Shown here: positions 10,877 through 23,453 of the stretch, one piece after another
Position numbering within the stretch: the stretch's first letter is position 1
Layout of the letters: each line of letters opens with the position of its first letter
DNA from: Spongilla lacustris
Lineage: Eukaryota > Porifera > Demospongiae > Spongillida > Spongillidae
Direction: 5' to 3'
NCBI GenBank assembly: GCA_949361645.1
Contig: OX442433.1
Coordinates: forward strand, 6,170,816-6,234,815
DNA: 64,000 nt
Notes under the pieces: generated by a model
Database searches by the model: none
Told to the model about the DNA's origin: nothing
The model's input: the letters and a program-made list of their open reading frames with translations, nothing else
Position numbers and translations under genes: made by a program

Positions 10877-12735
10877 CTTCCAGAACTACCTCTTATCAGT
10901 TGCGCTTGCAACCTACTGTACGTAATCATATATATACCCGTCCCCGGTTTCACTTGTAAGGATTCTAAGGCCATATAATTGTTACCAAACGAAATATCTC
11001 TTGTATGGATCACCCGTCTTATCCAATTGCATGGGAACGCGATGCATATACCCGATGCGCATGCCGACGCTCCAGACCAATAAATCATGTGCATGGGTGT
11101 AGTGTGTTATCATGTATGGCAGCCGTGCATGTGCATTTTGTATATGGCGGTGCATGGGCTTTGCCTTGTGAACCCGTTGTCACGGAGTCGTTTCCTGCGC
11201 GCCTGGCAAGCACTGGTATCAGACGTATATACTGTGTGCTTAAGCTTGGTTATGGAATATATGAAGCCCCAAAGATGGAATGTTGTTGAACATGTTAGTT
11301 GCACCCAATTTAACTAGAAACACTGCCGTAGCGACATCACAACCAAGTCTCACAATATCATGTTTTCGGTTATAGGTTCGCCACTACTGGTGACGTTGCG
11401 TGCCCGTGCACGTGGGCACAGCTGTGTTTTGTCTCCACTTGTATGTAAAAATAACACAGGCCGGGCTGGGCATGGAGGAGACATCCCGGGCATGGTGCAT
11501 GGGGTATCCGTACGACCGTACCGTCTCCGCAAAAAGGTCATGCATGCTGTATAAAAAGATTCTGCACCAAAATGCGGGTTTCGATGTTGGCACATATATT
11601 GTCCTGCACCTAAGTGTTGGCATATGTCACTAGTGTTCGCAGCAGGTCGCATGCAAGCATGGGTCAGGCTAGCTGGAAGTTACAAGATGTTTGTATAATA
11701 CCGCTCATGCATGCGCATGCAGGAATAAATAAACTACGGTATTAGACCAGGTGGGTAGACTATAGGTATTCCCAGAAATAACAATGCATGCGATTAATTT
11801 CTCCTGCACTGCATGCAAGTGTACACAAGATTGGACAGCTCCGTATATGGAGTGAATGGCTGCCATAGATCAATTCAAATGGAATCTCAAAACAACATTA
11901 ATATTAGGCGGAAAAATGTATAGCCGGGGTTAGAAAGCATGCAAACCATTTTTTGCCACTCTTGCAAACAGAATATCACGTCGCACTAACCAGGCAAAAC
12001 CATGCTAACATGTGTCACCAACCAGCTATACCAAAGATTGACCATCATCACCTTACATGCCAGGGCAATGCCGATTGCCAGGCAGCCTTTGTAAATTAGA
12101 AGTTGTTTCTTTTAAAAATGTATGATGTATTCTGCACCTTGTTTTTTAATAATTGTATATTTATATATACATTATTTTGTTGTACTGAAACAGCAATTTA
12201 ATGACATGTACACGTCATTGTACATGCACGTACATGTCATTAATTGACTTCGCATGTATATAATTCAGTTTATGTGCCAAATCACACAGTGTATTGTATA
12301 ACACACACAAATACATACACAGCACAAATACACAAAGCCGATGCACAATGATTACCATAACGACAATCTCTAGCTTACATAGCTACTGATATATTTAGCC
12401 AAAATCAGAAGAATGGCATTAAACACATGGTGTGTGCCGTACCATCTCTCTTGGAATGGTCTGGTCGAGGGATTTATGCTCCAACCTCCTCTGCCTCTTC
12501 AGTATCCACCCATTTTGCATGTGTTCAGGGGATCTGGTTTTGTCTCTACCTGCTGCAGATGACAACTGTCCCCTCCTCCCAACAGGCTCATACATTTTTT
12601 TTTACACCGAAAACAACCCACTGAGTCCTTAATCCGACGCTAGCTCCCGAACCGAATGCTGTGTGGAATTGCAACGATTACATGAACCTGCACGGCATAT
12701 AATTAACCCCAGGCCCTTGTTACATGAAATTGTAG
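10877..12735. other. Gene-free stretch with short palindromes
   Basis: No convincing coding sequence; the short open frames between 10.9 and 12.6 kb resemble no family and lack splice context. It has many ATGCATGC-type palindromes and an inverted repeat at 12200-12241 (arms AATGACATGTAC / GTACATGTCATT). The promoter of the Kunitz gene must lie just above 10876. Confidence 0.5.
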
Positions 12736-12739
12736 CGAG

Positions 12740-13130
12740 TGTTTCTCCGCCGACTCCATACTAGATTAGAAGCTATTTGTACCGAGCCAGCGTCAAATCC
12801 ACTTCTGACAACAAACACTTCCGAGTGGTGTCATTTCTTGGACCACAGAGCATGCAGTCTGTTCCGCAAGGCCTTGAGCATCCAAACTCTCCAAATTCAG
12901 TTTCACAATATGAAGCCAGTCTTCTCAGTTCTACCAGGAACTACGATACCGACTCTTCAGCTGGATGATTACTCTTATAAAACAGAAACCTCTCAACTAT
13001 AACCAGTGGCTTCGGATCATAGTCATAGTGCACTTTTAATAGAGTCTTCAGTTTCCAAAAGGACTTGTCCTTTGGCTGGGCAGGTGCTGCTAGACTCCTT
13101 AGCACCGCGTATGTATTCGCGCCAATCACA
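12740..13130 (-). pseudogene. Ty3/Gypsy gag remnant
   Basis: The minus strand from 13129 to 12941 reads a gag-like segment with YAVLRSLAAPAQPKDKSF, KPLVIVERFLFYK and EESVS, the pattern of Ty3/Gypsy gag (retrotransposon capsid). Beyond 12941 the match continues (LVELRRLASYCE, later LLSEVDLTLA) but with an in-frame stop and frame shifts, so it is decayed. No LTRs or pol sequence were seen next to it. Confidence 0.72.
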
Positions 13131-13196
13131 CTCAGAATGATAGGAACCCGTTTTTCAGCTGCGATACGAAGTACTACATGTAAAGCTCCACCCGCT

Positions 13197-13289
13197 TAGT
13201 CTCGTTCCCAGACTTACTTATACGCAAGCATTACCGCAACGCTACGTCGTTTGTGCGGAAACGCTTATGTGAGTCTGGGTACGAGACTA
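13197..13289. mobile_element. 93-bp MITE with TAGTCTCGTNCCCAGACT ends
   Basis: Nearly palindromic. The left end TAGTCTCGTTCCCAGACT matches the inverse of the right end AGTCTGGGTACGAGACTA with one mismatch, and similarity decays inward. The same terminal sequence bounds the RecQ-carrying element at 48667-49362. Single ends occur near 13811 and 47424. Confidence 0.78.
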
Positions 13290-15462
13290 CCACCTACGCT
13301 CATCTTCAACCAGAAATATGGGCATCTTTCGACGTCGCCAATGTAATTTCTTTAAATCGGAGTAAGTTCACACATCCAGCAAAACTAACCACAGCTAACA
13401 ACTATATAGGCCTATGTATAGCGCTCATGGGCAAACATGCATGTGTAAATATGTATGATGGATTCAACCGTGCTAATCTCTGTAAGACTGTAACTATGCC
13501 GGAATGCTGCTGCATACTGTTTAAATCATACCTGTTGGAGAAGCACCGCCACATTTCTTTCCTGAAAGAGCGGCTAGCGACGGTTAAGCGGTATACATGT
13601 ACATGCAATTTATCACTACTGTAAGCACTGAGGTTTGCGCCGTTTAGTTTTATTTCAATTTGCGTATAACCTTCAACAGCTTGTCCTTCGCATTATTATA
13701 ATCTTGGACCCAGACCCAGTTAGCAGCAGTATCATCGCTAAGCTGAGACTACCATCCTTTGCATGCAACTGATGATGATGCAATAGGCCTAATTCAAATG
13801 ACGTCATGTTCGTCTCGTTCCCAGACCAATATGACGCATAATGTATAAACACGCGCGTATATAGTCCAACGTCACGTGCCGCGTGGGTCGGATGCTTCCC
13901 ACTACTGGGATAGTTGCTCGTTCAATACGTAAGTGAAGATCCATTGCGCGAATGAATGCAACTAATCGCGCCCGGCGGCGCCTATCTAGTTCGCTTATGC
14001 CTGACAACTAGTGACAAGTCATGAGTGCAGTGAACCACATATAACTCATGTCCCTCTAATATTTAACTCCTAGCCCTATCGCTCATTATAAGGCCTTAAT
14101 TAATCCTACGCTTTTTGAATGCCGGAAAGTTGATGACAAATAGAATGCATGAATTCTATGGCCGGCGAATAAATATGATGACCTGATAAAAAACAACGGC
14201 CTACTCAGTCTGCATGGATATGTCATATCCATGCAGTAATGTGGTAGTTTTGTAGGATACTTAAAGCTGGCCCACGGGAGGGCGCACAACTACCCTGATC
14301 CCATGTGATTGTAAAGTTGTGCGCCCTCTATAGCTCTTGTGACCATGCACTTTTACTAAAGTATCTACCACATATACAGAGTAGGTCAAACACAAGTACA
14401 GCTATAGCGATTGTGCATGCATATAGCCATGCATATATGCATGCATGCATGGCTATATTTCTCCATATTGAGCTCTTCCATTAATTGCCATAATCTTAAT
14501 AAGGTCAAGCACATGATCCCGAAGCTGTAGAAGCATTTGGCTGTTGACAACTCAGTCCGGTTTTAACTGAATTGAGTAAATTTACCTTTCCCCATAACTT
14601 GCCGGCTTGCAATGGACATAGATGGAAATGGTAATGCATTCCATCATTTCCATGCATGGCTGTAAAATTTCCCTTGTAGTTCCAGTACTAAGTTGAATAC
14701 ATACAAACAGAATTATACTTTACATGTGTAGTATAATTTCCGGCTGAAGACATCAAGTTACCACTGACGACAAAGAGTCTAAAAAAGCATAGATCTATAC
14801 GAGACGTTTTATATATATGGTTCAAGCATGCATGCATGTCTAGTACTGAGCATTTACCATAATGCCGGAATTGACTAGTCAGTACAATCAGTAAACAACA
14901 ACGTAATCAAGTGTGGATTATGTGGGCTGATGATAAGTAAATACGGCCGGTACTGCATGCATGGGATGAAATTAGGGATAGCAGGGTCGTAGCAATCAGC
15001 GCGGCCGGTCTGACCATTATTAGCCAGACAGGTTAAAATTTATTACACATGTAAACATGGTTTAGGGGGCGTGACGGGCGTATTTAGTGTGGGGGGAGGG
15101 GAGGGGGGGAAACAACAACTTATTTTGGCGTAGTGGTGGGAGGGGGGGGGGGGGGGGGGGGTTATTTGCTTCTGTGAGCTTTTTATTCGGGTTAGGTGAC
15201 CATACTCAACGTGCTCGCTTCCTTGACTCTTATTCAGAGGCACAATGAGATCGGGGACTGTATTCAGTTGTTGGTGACATTGTACCCAGGAAAAAAAATA
15301 AATCAAAGACACAGATGTACAAACAGGCGATTCAGGATTACCGCCTGATCTGCGTGGTGTTTGGCAACCCCAAGTACGGAGGGGCGCTGTTTGACGATAC
15401 ATATGCCCACCCCACTTTAATCGGATACCGGCATGCACAATTTGTTCTTACGTGAAAATCTG
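13290..15462. other. Gene-free stretch with several perfect hairpins
   Basis: No gene recognised. There is a perfect 27-bp palindrome at 14210-14236 and a hairpin at 14278-14328 with 14-bp arms (GAGGGCGCACAACT). An ATGCATGC-rich palindrome lies near 14425-14455. A G-run interrupted by TGG lies at 15094-15161. An isolated copy of the CGTCTCGTTCCCAGACC end lies near 13811. Confidence 0.5.
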
Positions 15463-15497
15463 GGCTGTACCATAGATAATATTATCTATGGCTGCAC
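15463..15497. mobile_element. Minimal 19-bp hAT end pair with 8-bp target duplication
   Basis: The sequence CATAGATAATATTATCTAT (15471-15489) is the two ends of the hAT element at 16909-17876 joined almost directly. It is flanked by GGCTGTAC and GGCTGCAC, an 8-bp duplication with one mismatch. The phase relative to the flanks is identical to that of the full element. I infer an extreme internal-deletion derivative. Confidence 0.5.
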
Positions 15498-16650
15498 TGG
15501 TCTCCGGCGGCACTTCACAGGAGCGCTTCATTACCGTCAAAGCTAATTTAAATTGATAGAAAGCAACTGTACATGTAAACAAAACCAAAATAGATTAGAA
15601 ATACGACAAAACAAAACAAAGCCAAATATAAATAATAAGACTGGTTCAATACATGATTCCGTCAAGAGGAACGATCGTCAAAACACAGGCCACTCCTTCA
15701 CCGACTCAAATGAAAGCCCTGCTCAGTCTGCCTTTCGGACTCGTACCCACAAGTATGTTCGTAAGGTTTCTGCCAATTGCATTTATATTGTCTCCAAAAA
15801 CAAATTACACCCCGGGGATTCGTGAGGAACTGTTACAAATAAGTGGCAAAAGTGCCCGTAACGCCTGTAAATTTCCTAGAGTATCCAACGAAAATCTTTG
15901 GATATTTCCTAACGTTACGCGAACTTTGGATAAAAAATGGATTTCAACAATCTCCAAACCACCATTTATAAAGGAGCGGTACTGCCGTTCACTATATGTG
16001 TTCGTGGAAAGAGAAAGACGAAATGAAGTATTAAGTGTGCTTCGTATACTAATCTGACTTTTATATACATAATTAGGGGGGGGGGGGCGGGTTAATTGTG
16101 TGTTTATTATTAATTATATATGGTTATTATGTTGTATCTGTTCATCATAATAATAAATCGTGGAATCTTTAGAACTGTAATCATAATAGTAATAAAAAAA
16201 GAAGAAAAAAAACAATGACGTTATGAGAGGGGTTAATAATGAAACGTCAAAGTGACGTTATCTTTAGTTTGGAGACGGCCCCTTAGATAAGCTATGGATC
16301 ACTGCTTCGACCGGCATTTAAAAAGTAACTGTTGAAGGAGTTTATTACTTGAATCGGTGTATGGACAAGAAGAAAACGCACACCTGCACCTGACGTCACG
16401 CGCATATTACATCACTATGTAATGTTGCTATAAATATACATAAAAGGTGGTGTCGTACGCTCACGTGCATGATACATAAACACATGTACGGTGATGGCAC
16501 CCGCCTAGAAGTTTTTTAACCAGCCTGTTGAAGTTCGCTTGCTTCTTTACACGACCCTTGATTAAAAGAGAGTGTAAGTGAAAAAGGAAAACGTCGAAGT
16601 CAACTGAAGGAAGGGGGCGGGAGGGCAGCGGGATCTGCATTGTTATTAAA
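15498..16650. other. Region without a recognised gene
   Basis: An open frame at 15653-16057 (134 codons, plus) matches no family I know. It lacks splice or signal features, so I do not call it a gene. A G-run lies at 16076-16090. Otherwise the DNA is AT-rich and unremarkable. Confidence 0.4.
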
Positions 16651-16900
16651 TAGGGTAGATTAAGGTAATTCCGCCAGGGGGGAGTGTTCGCCACCCTTAA
16701 CTTCAAACGCGGCGCTAGGGCTTACCTGACGTTTTTATATCGCAGCAAAATATGGAAATATTAGTACATGGAGTCTGTGTTTACGGCCCACAATTGAAGT
16801 TCTATTAGTTATTTCGGTTCTTACAAAAAAAATTCAAGCTAACTCAATTTTCGGCAAAAGTGGTGCGGTAAACAACGCGCAATTGCAAGTGAGTTTACCT

Positions 16901-17884
16901 GGTGCAAGCATAGATAATAGAATAAAGGGATTGGAAACGGTAAAGATTACGGGATTCATCCGCATTTCGTAATTCCGTAAATTTGTGTTCCTAAGGCAGC
17001 GTTGTCTGCTGTATACGATCCTTAGAAGCGCTATTTTGAGACGAGATGGAGTTAGACACTCATAGAATGAAGCTGTCTAAAAAAGCAGCCAAAGTCATGC
17101 ATATACTTGACCCAAGTGCCAATGACCACCATGATGGCTAGCTAGAACAAGCGCGCACGAAAGCTTTGCCGAGAAAGCAGATACAAGCTTTATGCTCTTT
17201 AAAACACTTTCTTTGAAGGCCTCCAGTTTTTTTACGATTCCCCATTGATTTTGTTGTTGTTGGGACTTTCTCTTCCTATTCTTGCGCGATCGACCCAACG
17301 AAGCTTGCTAGCCATTTGCTACTGTAACACATGCACAACATACAAGAGATATTGATCACGCCACTCTCTATATATGTCTGATTCAATATATGCACTCAAA
17401 TACTCTAGAATCCAAACCACTTTTCTGGGAAAATTACACAAAAGGTACGCTTTTTGGACATCATAAGCGGACAAATTCCCGATCTACGACGTCAAACCCC
17501 TTCATAGAGACTCCTAAACATTACAACGCCACACTACCTACTACGTACTCTATATGTGGACTCATAAAATGGATTTACAATGTTGCTAGTGTCCAGGAAA
17601 ATCACACAACCACTACCCGATCAGGTTGCAGCTACGATCGCGTCTGCCTCAGCTGAGACGTCTGTAAAAGAATAGTATATGCTTTTTGGGTGTCAAAAAG
17701 GTTGCTCTCATACAGTAAAAAGTTAAACGACACTAAAGAAGCTCTTTAAGGAAGTATGCTCAATAGTTCACACGACCACTACAAGATTCAATGCGAAGCA
17801 CGGTCATGTAACGGAACGTGACGTCACGTCACATAAATGTATATACCGTTTCCAATCCCTTTATTCTATTATCTATGGTGCAAG
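16901..17884. mobile_element. Non-autonomous hAT element (968 bp) with 8-bp target duplication
   Basis: The element 16909-17876 is flanked by a perfect 8-bp duplication GGTGCAAG (16901-16908 and 17877-17884). The ends are inverted repeats of about 33 bp starting CATAGATAATAGAATAAAGG. An 8-bp duplication is the hallmark of hAT insertion. The interior has only a 67-codon Lys/Arg/Gln-rich frame on the minus strand and no transposase, so the element needs help in trans. Confidence 0.82.
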
Positions 17885-18157
17885 TCGCTGTCCGTATAAT
17901 ACGTAGTCATGATCAGTTTAAAATCTTGTTATTAGAGGAGAGTGGTGATTTCTGGACAATATATGTAGTTCTATTTGTTATGAAACTTACTAGCTTGGGA
18001 ATTAGGGTGGGTGGCGGACACTCCAATCGTAAATTACGCTATTAAGCAGTAGTCGCCAGGGGTGGCGACTACTCAAACTTTCTGAAATGATGAAGTGAGA
18101 ATAGAATAGCTACCATTAGGCCTATAAATGTTTGCTACCAATTATATATAAGTACTG

Positions 18158-19609
18158 TACAGTGGAGAACATGATAGTTGGACATATAATTTTTTCTGAT
18201 TAAGTTTTACTTTCGAATGGAGTATCTCAGTAGCCTTACATCTTTATTAAAATCTAATTGCACACATCTGTGCCTATACCACTTGGCCATATAAGCTTGA
18301 AAAAGAAATAAGTCACATGACTTCTAAGGCTCGTTAATTAATTATTTAGTGACCTCTCTCCAAAACAATTTGTTTGTCGAGTTTCTCCGCGCACATTGAA
18401 CGGATCCCAACGAAATTGGGTGTGTAACTAAAGGACCTACGTACGCAAGTTTTCAGTCTTACGCATCCAACATCGGACTAACCGTTGTGCCGTTATACAC
18501 AAAAAGGCGCCATTGTAGGGCCTAATTTGTTAAGATCAACGTTTTCCCATGCGCTTTTGATAGCTTGCAGGAATTTCAGGATAAATCGTACGATGGGCAT
18601 TCTATCGATTTAGCTACGGTATGAGCTCATTGCGATAAAACTACCGTACAAAACTTGTTTTGAAACATCAGTGGCTTGGTAGTGTCGCCATTTTGAATAA
18701 TTTCGATTAATTTACTGTGAATATAATTTAAAACACTGCGTCGGTCCGGTTATTTCTGGTTATTCGAATGGCTGAGGGCGTTGCCTGTGTTGATGGAAAT
18801 GGTTCTTTTGATAACCAAAACCGACGAAGCTGCACCTACCGAGTACGAGTCGATCTTCAAGACAGGCTAGCAAGGCTGCTGTATCGAAATGGACAGAGCT
18901 TAAAAAGCGACCGGATGTCTCCACGCCAAAACTGGCGCGATTGTTGAAGCACTCAGATTCCAGGTACTTTCCATCAACACAGGTAACGCCCTCAGCCATT
19001 TGAATAACCAGAAATAACCGGACCGACGCAGTGTTTTAAATTATATTCACAGTAAATTAATCGAAATTATTCAAAATGGCGACACTACCAAGCCACTGAT
19101 GTTTCAAAACATGTTTTGTATGGTAGTTTTATCGCAATGAGCTCATACCTTAGCTAAATCGATAGAATACCAATCGTACGATTTAACCTGAAATTCCTGC
19201 AAGCTATCAAAAGCGCATGGGAAAACGTCGATCTTAACAAATTAGGCCCTACAATGGCGCCTTTTTGTGAATAACGGCACAACGGTTAGTCCGATGTTGG
19301 ATGCGTAAGACTAAAAACTTGTGTACGTAGGTCCTTTAGTTACACACCCAATTTCGTTGGGATCCGTTCAATGTGCGCGGAGAAACTCGACAAACAAATT
19401 GTTTTGGAGAGAGGTCACTAAATAATTAATTAACGAGCCTTAGAAGTCATGTGACTTATTTCTTTTTCAAGCTTATATGGCCAAGTGGTATAGGCACAGA
19501 TGTGTGTAATTAGATTTTAATAAAGATGTAAGGCTACTGAGATACTCCATTCGAAAGTAAAACTTAATCAGAAAAAATTATTTGTCCAACTATCATGTTC
19601 TCCACTGTA
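18158..19609. mobile_element. Tc1/mariner-type foldback element with 640-bp arms
   Basis: The element 18160-19607 is bounded by TA on each side and begins CAGTGGAGAACATGATAG. The left arm (18160-18799) and right arm (18968-19607) are the same length, 640 bp. They are inverted and almost identical by eye, with scattered substitutions. A 168-bp spacer separates them. TA duplication and CAGT ends point to Tc1/mariner. No transposase is encoded; an open frame on the minus strand across the centre (18999-18760) is not recognisable. Confidence 0.87.
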
Positions 19610-20579
19610 AGTTGTTCATGTTGGGAAGGAGTGTTCGCCATGGGGGCGTGGCCTTCTTTCCCATACACACGTACATGTAATGGGATGTGCATAAATATAT
19701 ATTTTTTCTGACACTTCATGCTTCAAATGGTTACTTTTTGTTTCTGGCCTTCTAATCAAACTCAGTTCAGTTGCTTGAGCCAACTCGAGCCCTTGGATCT
19801 GTATGTTTTAACTAACTGCAAGCCACGGATGTACAAATGGAAGCCGTTCTATCCAAAAAATATTAGCATCGCAAAGAAACACTCCCAGGGCGTTTGAAGG
19901 GCTACAGTGAACAAGCTTACTTGTTTTAGCAACGTCCTATGCAAAAACCACTTTTGTTACACTTCGCAACAACGAAATACAGGGGGTGGCGAACACTCCA
20001 AATAGAGGTGGCGAAAGCCCAACAGGGGTGGCGACTATACCTGAAATACGCTTAATTGGATAAAACCACTGTTTTATTTTGTTTGGAACACTTTTCTTGA
20101 GAAACGAAGCGATAATAGTGTAGAATAAGGACTGAGGATCTCTTGAAACCAAGTATGCTTGAAGCACTACCCGTCCTTTTTTTTGTAGTATGTAAGAATA
20201 CCGATATCGGTACTTGCGGGTGGCGAACACTACTTAATTGACCCTACTTAAGTGGATAATGGAAGGGTCATATAGTTGTGGTTACCTCATCTCTAGAGAT
20301 AAGTTATTGGGTTCTAGTTCTAGCTCTAAATTATGCTGTCAGGCTTGTCGCTACATCACGATGATTCATGTATGCTAAAAGCATACACTCTTCAGCTTGT
20401 CCGTTTTTATTACCCTTAGTGCACGTGGAGTTTAAAATATGCGTCCTTTTCTTCCTCTTTGGTCTTCCAGTTTTAAGTCAGTATTTGCTTATGTTTCTCT
20501 TCTACACAGTAGCTATAATGGTGTGTTTACGCCTGGCTTATCTTATTGCAACTAGTGTTGTTCACTTTACGTAACTTAC

Positions 20580-21173
20580 GTTGTCGGAGGATTGGGTGAC
20601 CCCCCCCCCCCTGCCCCCCGGATCCAGTGAGATACAGTGACCCCCTGGTCCCTACAGTGACCGGGGGTGGGATAGGTTGACTCCCTCCAGCCCCGGTGCT
20701 AGTAATCTATTGTATTAAAACTTATTTCTGGACCGTTACGCTAACCCTGTGACCCTTGTAAACTTACCCATAACCCTAACCCTAATTGCTAACCCAGCAG
20801 CTTCGCTTGAATCCAGCTTATGGGCGCCCGCTAATCACGAAAGTGGGTGAAGGTTGTATCTGTGTAACAGTGTGTATCCGCCCTTATGGGCGCCTGCTAA
20901 TCACGATAGAGGGTGAATCAAGCTCCCCTGACAATTAGAAACTATATGCATTGAGATACCTGCAGCTCACTGTCTTGCTGTCTATAGTGTAATGAACTAT
21001 AAGCGTAAACTAAACCTGTACATATTAATGTGCCATAAGAGATTATGATCGGTAAAGCGAAGGGAGTCACTGTATCCCATAGGGGGTCATCGTATCCCAG
21101 GATGGTATGACCCCCCCCCCTCCCCTGGTCATTGATCCGGTGACCCGAGGTCGTCACCCAATCCTCCGACAAC
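20580..21173. mobile_element. 594-bp TIR element (GTTGTCGGAGGATTGGGTGAC)
   Basis: The inverted ends GTTGTCGGAGGATTGGGTGA are perfect at both sides. Inside, a C-run near each end (20600-20609 and 21112-21120) and mirrored GGTCACTGTA-type sequence extend the symmetry. Two direct copies of GGGCGCCNGCTAATCACGA lie at about 20822 and 20888. No coding potential and no certain target duplication were seen, and the superfamily is not assigned. Confidence 0.75.
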
Positions 21174-21908
21174 ATCACTAGGTATGAGAATGGACCGTTC
21201 AAGTTTTCAAAGCATTCGCAATTACATCATGCTGGAAGGGTGTGTGGGGGTGGGGCTCACCAAGCGTAATGGTGAATACATTAGTCATACAAGGGGGAGG
21301 GAGTGGGGTCCTTATTGGCCCCCTTGCTATAAGTACATCCACTCACCCAAAAAACCTCTCTTCCAATAAAGACATACTTACTTCACGCCATGTAGCTTAG
21401 ATAAGCGCAAGGAACACTCGATCTTTGGGCAGTAATGGATAACAATTTCACAGCTCTTTCTAATATTCGAGACCTCAGTACTTAGAAAGAGTTGTAAACT
21501 TAGTGGAACAAATAGGCAAGTGGCATGAATATTTTCTTTACATGTATCAAAGATTTCCAATTGTAGCTTTCTACTTGAATATCTAATGGTGTCAGTCTAT
21601 TGTAGAACAAATCTCTAAATGGTGCAGACAAATTTTAAAGGTATGGATAGTGATATTTCTCCAAGACCCCTGGAAACAATATCAGTATCAAAGTATCAAT
21701 ATGGAACCCCATGTTCCCACTAATTGATGTGCAATGCCACCACCATATGACACTGAACTGCTGACTGAACCTTGTAATTGATTTGAAATGCACACACAAA
21801 AAAACCCTGAAACTAGCAGGGCACTAAAAACTGTATTAGATATTAAATTTCAATGTGTATTGAGAGTCCAGAATTCAGCATCATGCATGTGATGATGATG
21901 TTTATGAC
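21174..21908. other. Gene-free stretch
   Basis: AT-rich DNA between the TIR element and the 21-bp satellite. I see no gene, RNA or repeat in it. Confidence 0.5.
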
Positions 21909-21913
21909 TAAGA

Positions 21914-23360
21914 GCCATGGTGATGTTAGTGGTGACCATGGTGATGTTAGTGGTGACCATGGTGATGTTAGTGGTGACCATGGTGATGTTAGTGGTGACC
22001 GTGGTGATGTTAGTGGTGACCATGGTGATATTAGTGATGACCATGGTGATATTAGTGATGACCATGGTGATATTAGTGATGACCATGGTGATATTAGTGA
22101 TGACCATGGTGATATTAGTGATGACCATGGTGATATTAGTGATGACCATGGTGATATTAGTGGTGACCATGGTGATATTAGTGATGACCGTGGTGATATT
22201 AGTGATAACCATGGTGATATTAGTGATGACCATGGTGATGTTAGTGGTGACCATGGTGATGTTAGTGATGACCATGGTGATATTAGTGATGACCATGGTG
22301 ATATTAGTGATGACCATGGTGATATTAGTGATGACCATGGTGATATTAGTGATGACCATGGTGATATTAGTGATGACCATGGTGATATTAGTGATGACCG
22401 TGGTGATATTAGTGATGACCATGGTGATATTAGTGGTGACCATGGGGATATTAGTGGTGACCATGGTGATGTTAGTGGTGACCATGGTGATATTAGTGAT
22501 GACCATGGTGATATTAGTGATGACCATGGTGATATTAGTGATGACCATGGTGATATTAGTGATGACCATGGTGATATTAGTGATGACCATGGTGATATTA
22601 GTGATGACCATGGTGATATTAGTGATGACCATGGTGATATTAGTGATGACCATGGTGATATTAGTGATGACCATGGTGATATTAGTGATGACCATGGTGA
22701 TATTAGTGGTGACCATGGTGATATTAGTGATGACCGTGGTGATATTAGTGATAACCATGGTGATATTAGTGATGACCATGGTGATGTTAGTGGTGACCAT
22801 GGTGATGTTAGTGATGACCATGGTGATATTAGTGATGACCATGGTGATATTAGTGATGACCATGGTGATATTAGTGATGACCATGGTGATATTAGTGATG
22901 ACCATGGTGATATTAGTGATGACCATGGTGATATTAGTGATGACCGTGGTGATATTAGTGATGACCATGGTGATATTAGTGGTGACCATGGGGATATTAG
23001 TGGTGACCATGGTGATGTTAGTGGTGACCATGGTGATATTAGTGATGACCATGGTGATATTAGTGATGACCATGGTGATATTAGTGATGACCATGGTGAT
23101 ATTAGTGATGACCATGGTGATATTAGTGATGACCATGGTGATATTAGTGATGACCATGGTGATATTAGTGATGACCATGGTGATGTTAGTGATTAGTGAT
23201 GACCATGGTGATATTAGTGATGACCATGGTGATATTAGGGATGACCATGGTGATATTAGTGATGACCATGGTGATATTAGTGATGACCATGGTGAAAATA
23301 GGGATGACCATGGTGATATTAGTGATGACCATGGTGATATTAGTGATGACCATGGTGGGA
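21914..23360. repeat. 21-bp minisatellite with a 546-bp higher-order repeat
   Basis: About 69 head-to-tail units of GATATTAGTGATGACCATGG plus T, each with an NcoI-type CCATGG. Variants (GGTGACC, GACCGTGG, GATAACC, CATGGGG) recur in the same order 546 bp apart (26 units), as with GATAACC at 22205 and 22749. This shows block duplication of the array. Three frames (two plus, one minus) are open for 440-510 codons. That follows from a unit divisible by three and is not evidence of a protein. Confidence 0.95.
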
Positions 23361-23453
23361 TTAAGGTTCACCTGTGCCAGAGTAGTTGTTTTGTAAGCCC
23401 CCCTCTCTGTTTGTTGTGCATGGTATTAGTGGCTACTTATATTTTTTAACAGC

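Larger units (their letters stand above)
16651..20250. mobile_element. Possible outer composite TIR element bounded by GTGTTCGCCACCC
   Basis: The left edge begins TAGGGTAGATTAAGG and contains AGTGTTCGCCACCC. The inverse of the right edge reads TAGGGTCAATTAAG and AGTGTTCGCCACCC. Further copies of the GGTGGCGAA/C core occur near 18007, 18057, 19630, 19984, 20004 and 20024. The hAT element and the mariner foldback listed separately lie inside. No clear target duplication is visible, so the outer boundaries are tentative. Confidence 0.38.

Noticed and set aside
15653..16057. 134-codon plus-strand frame
   Set aside because: No recognisable family, no splice or signal features, and flanked by transposon debris.
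20765..20790. Telomere-like ACCCTAACCCTAA
   Set aside because: Only about two units inside a TIR element; not a telomere or clear interstitial telomeric repeat.
21850..23449. Three long repeat proteins (Asp/Gly/His- or Val/Met-rich)
   Set aside because: A 21-bp tandem repeat keeps three frames open at once; no start context, splice site or known repeat family supports a gene.
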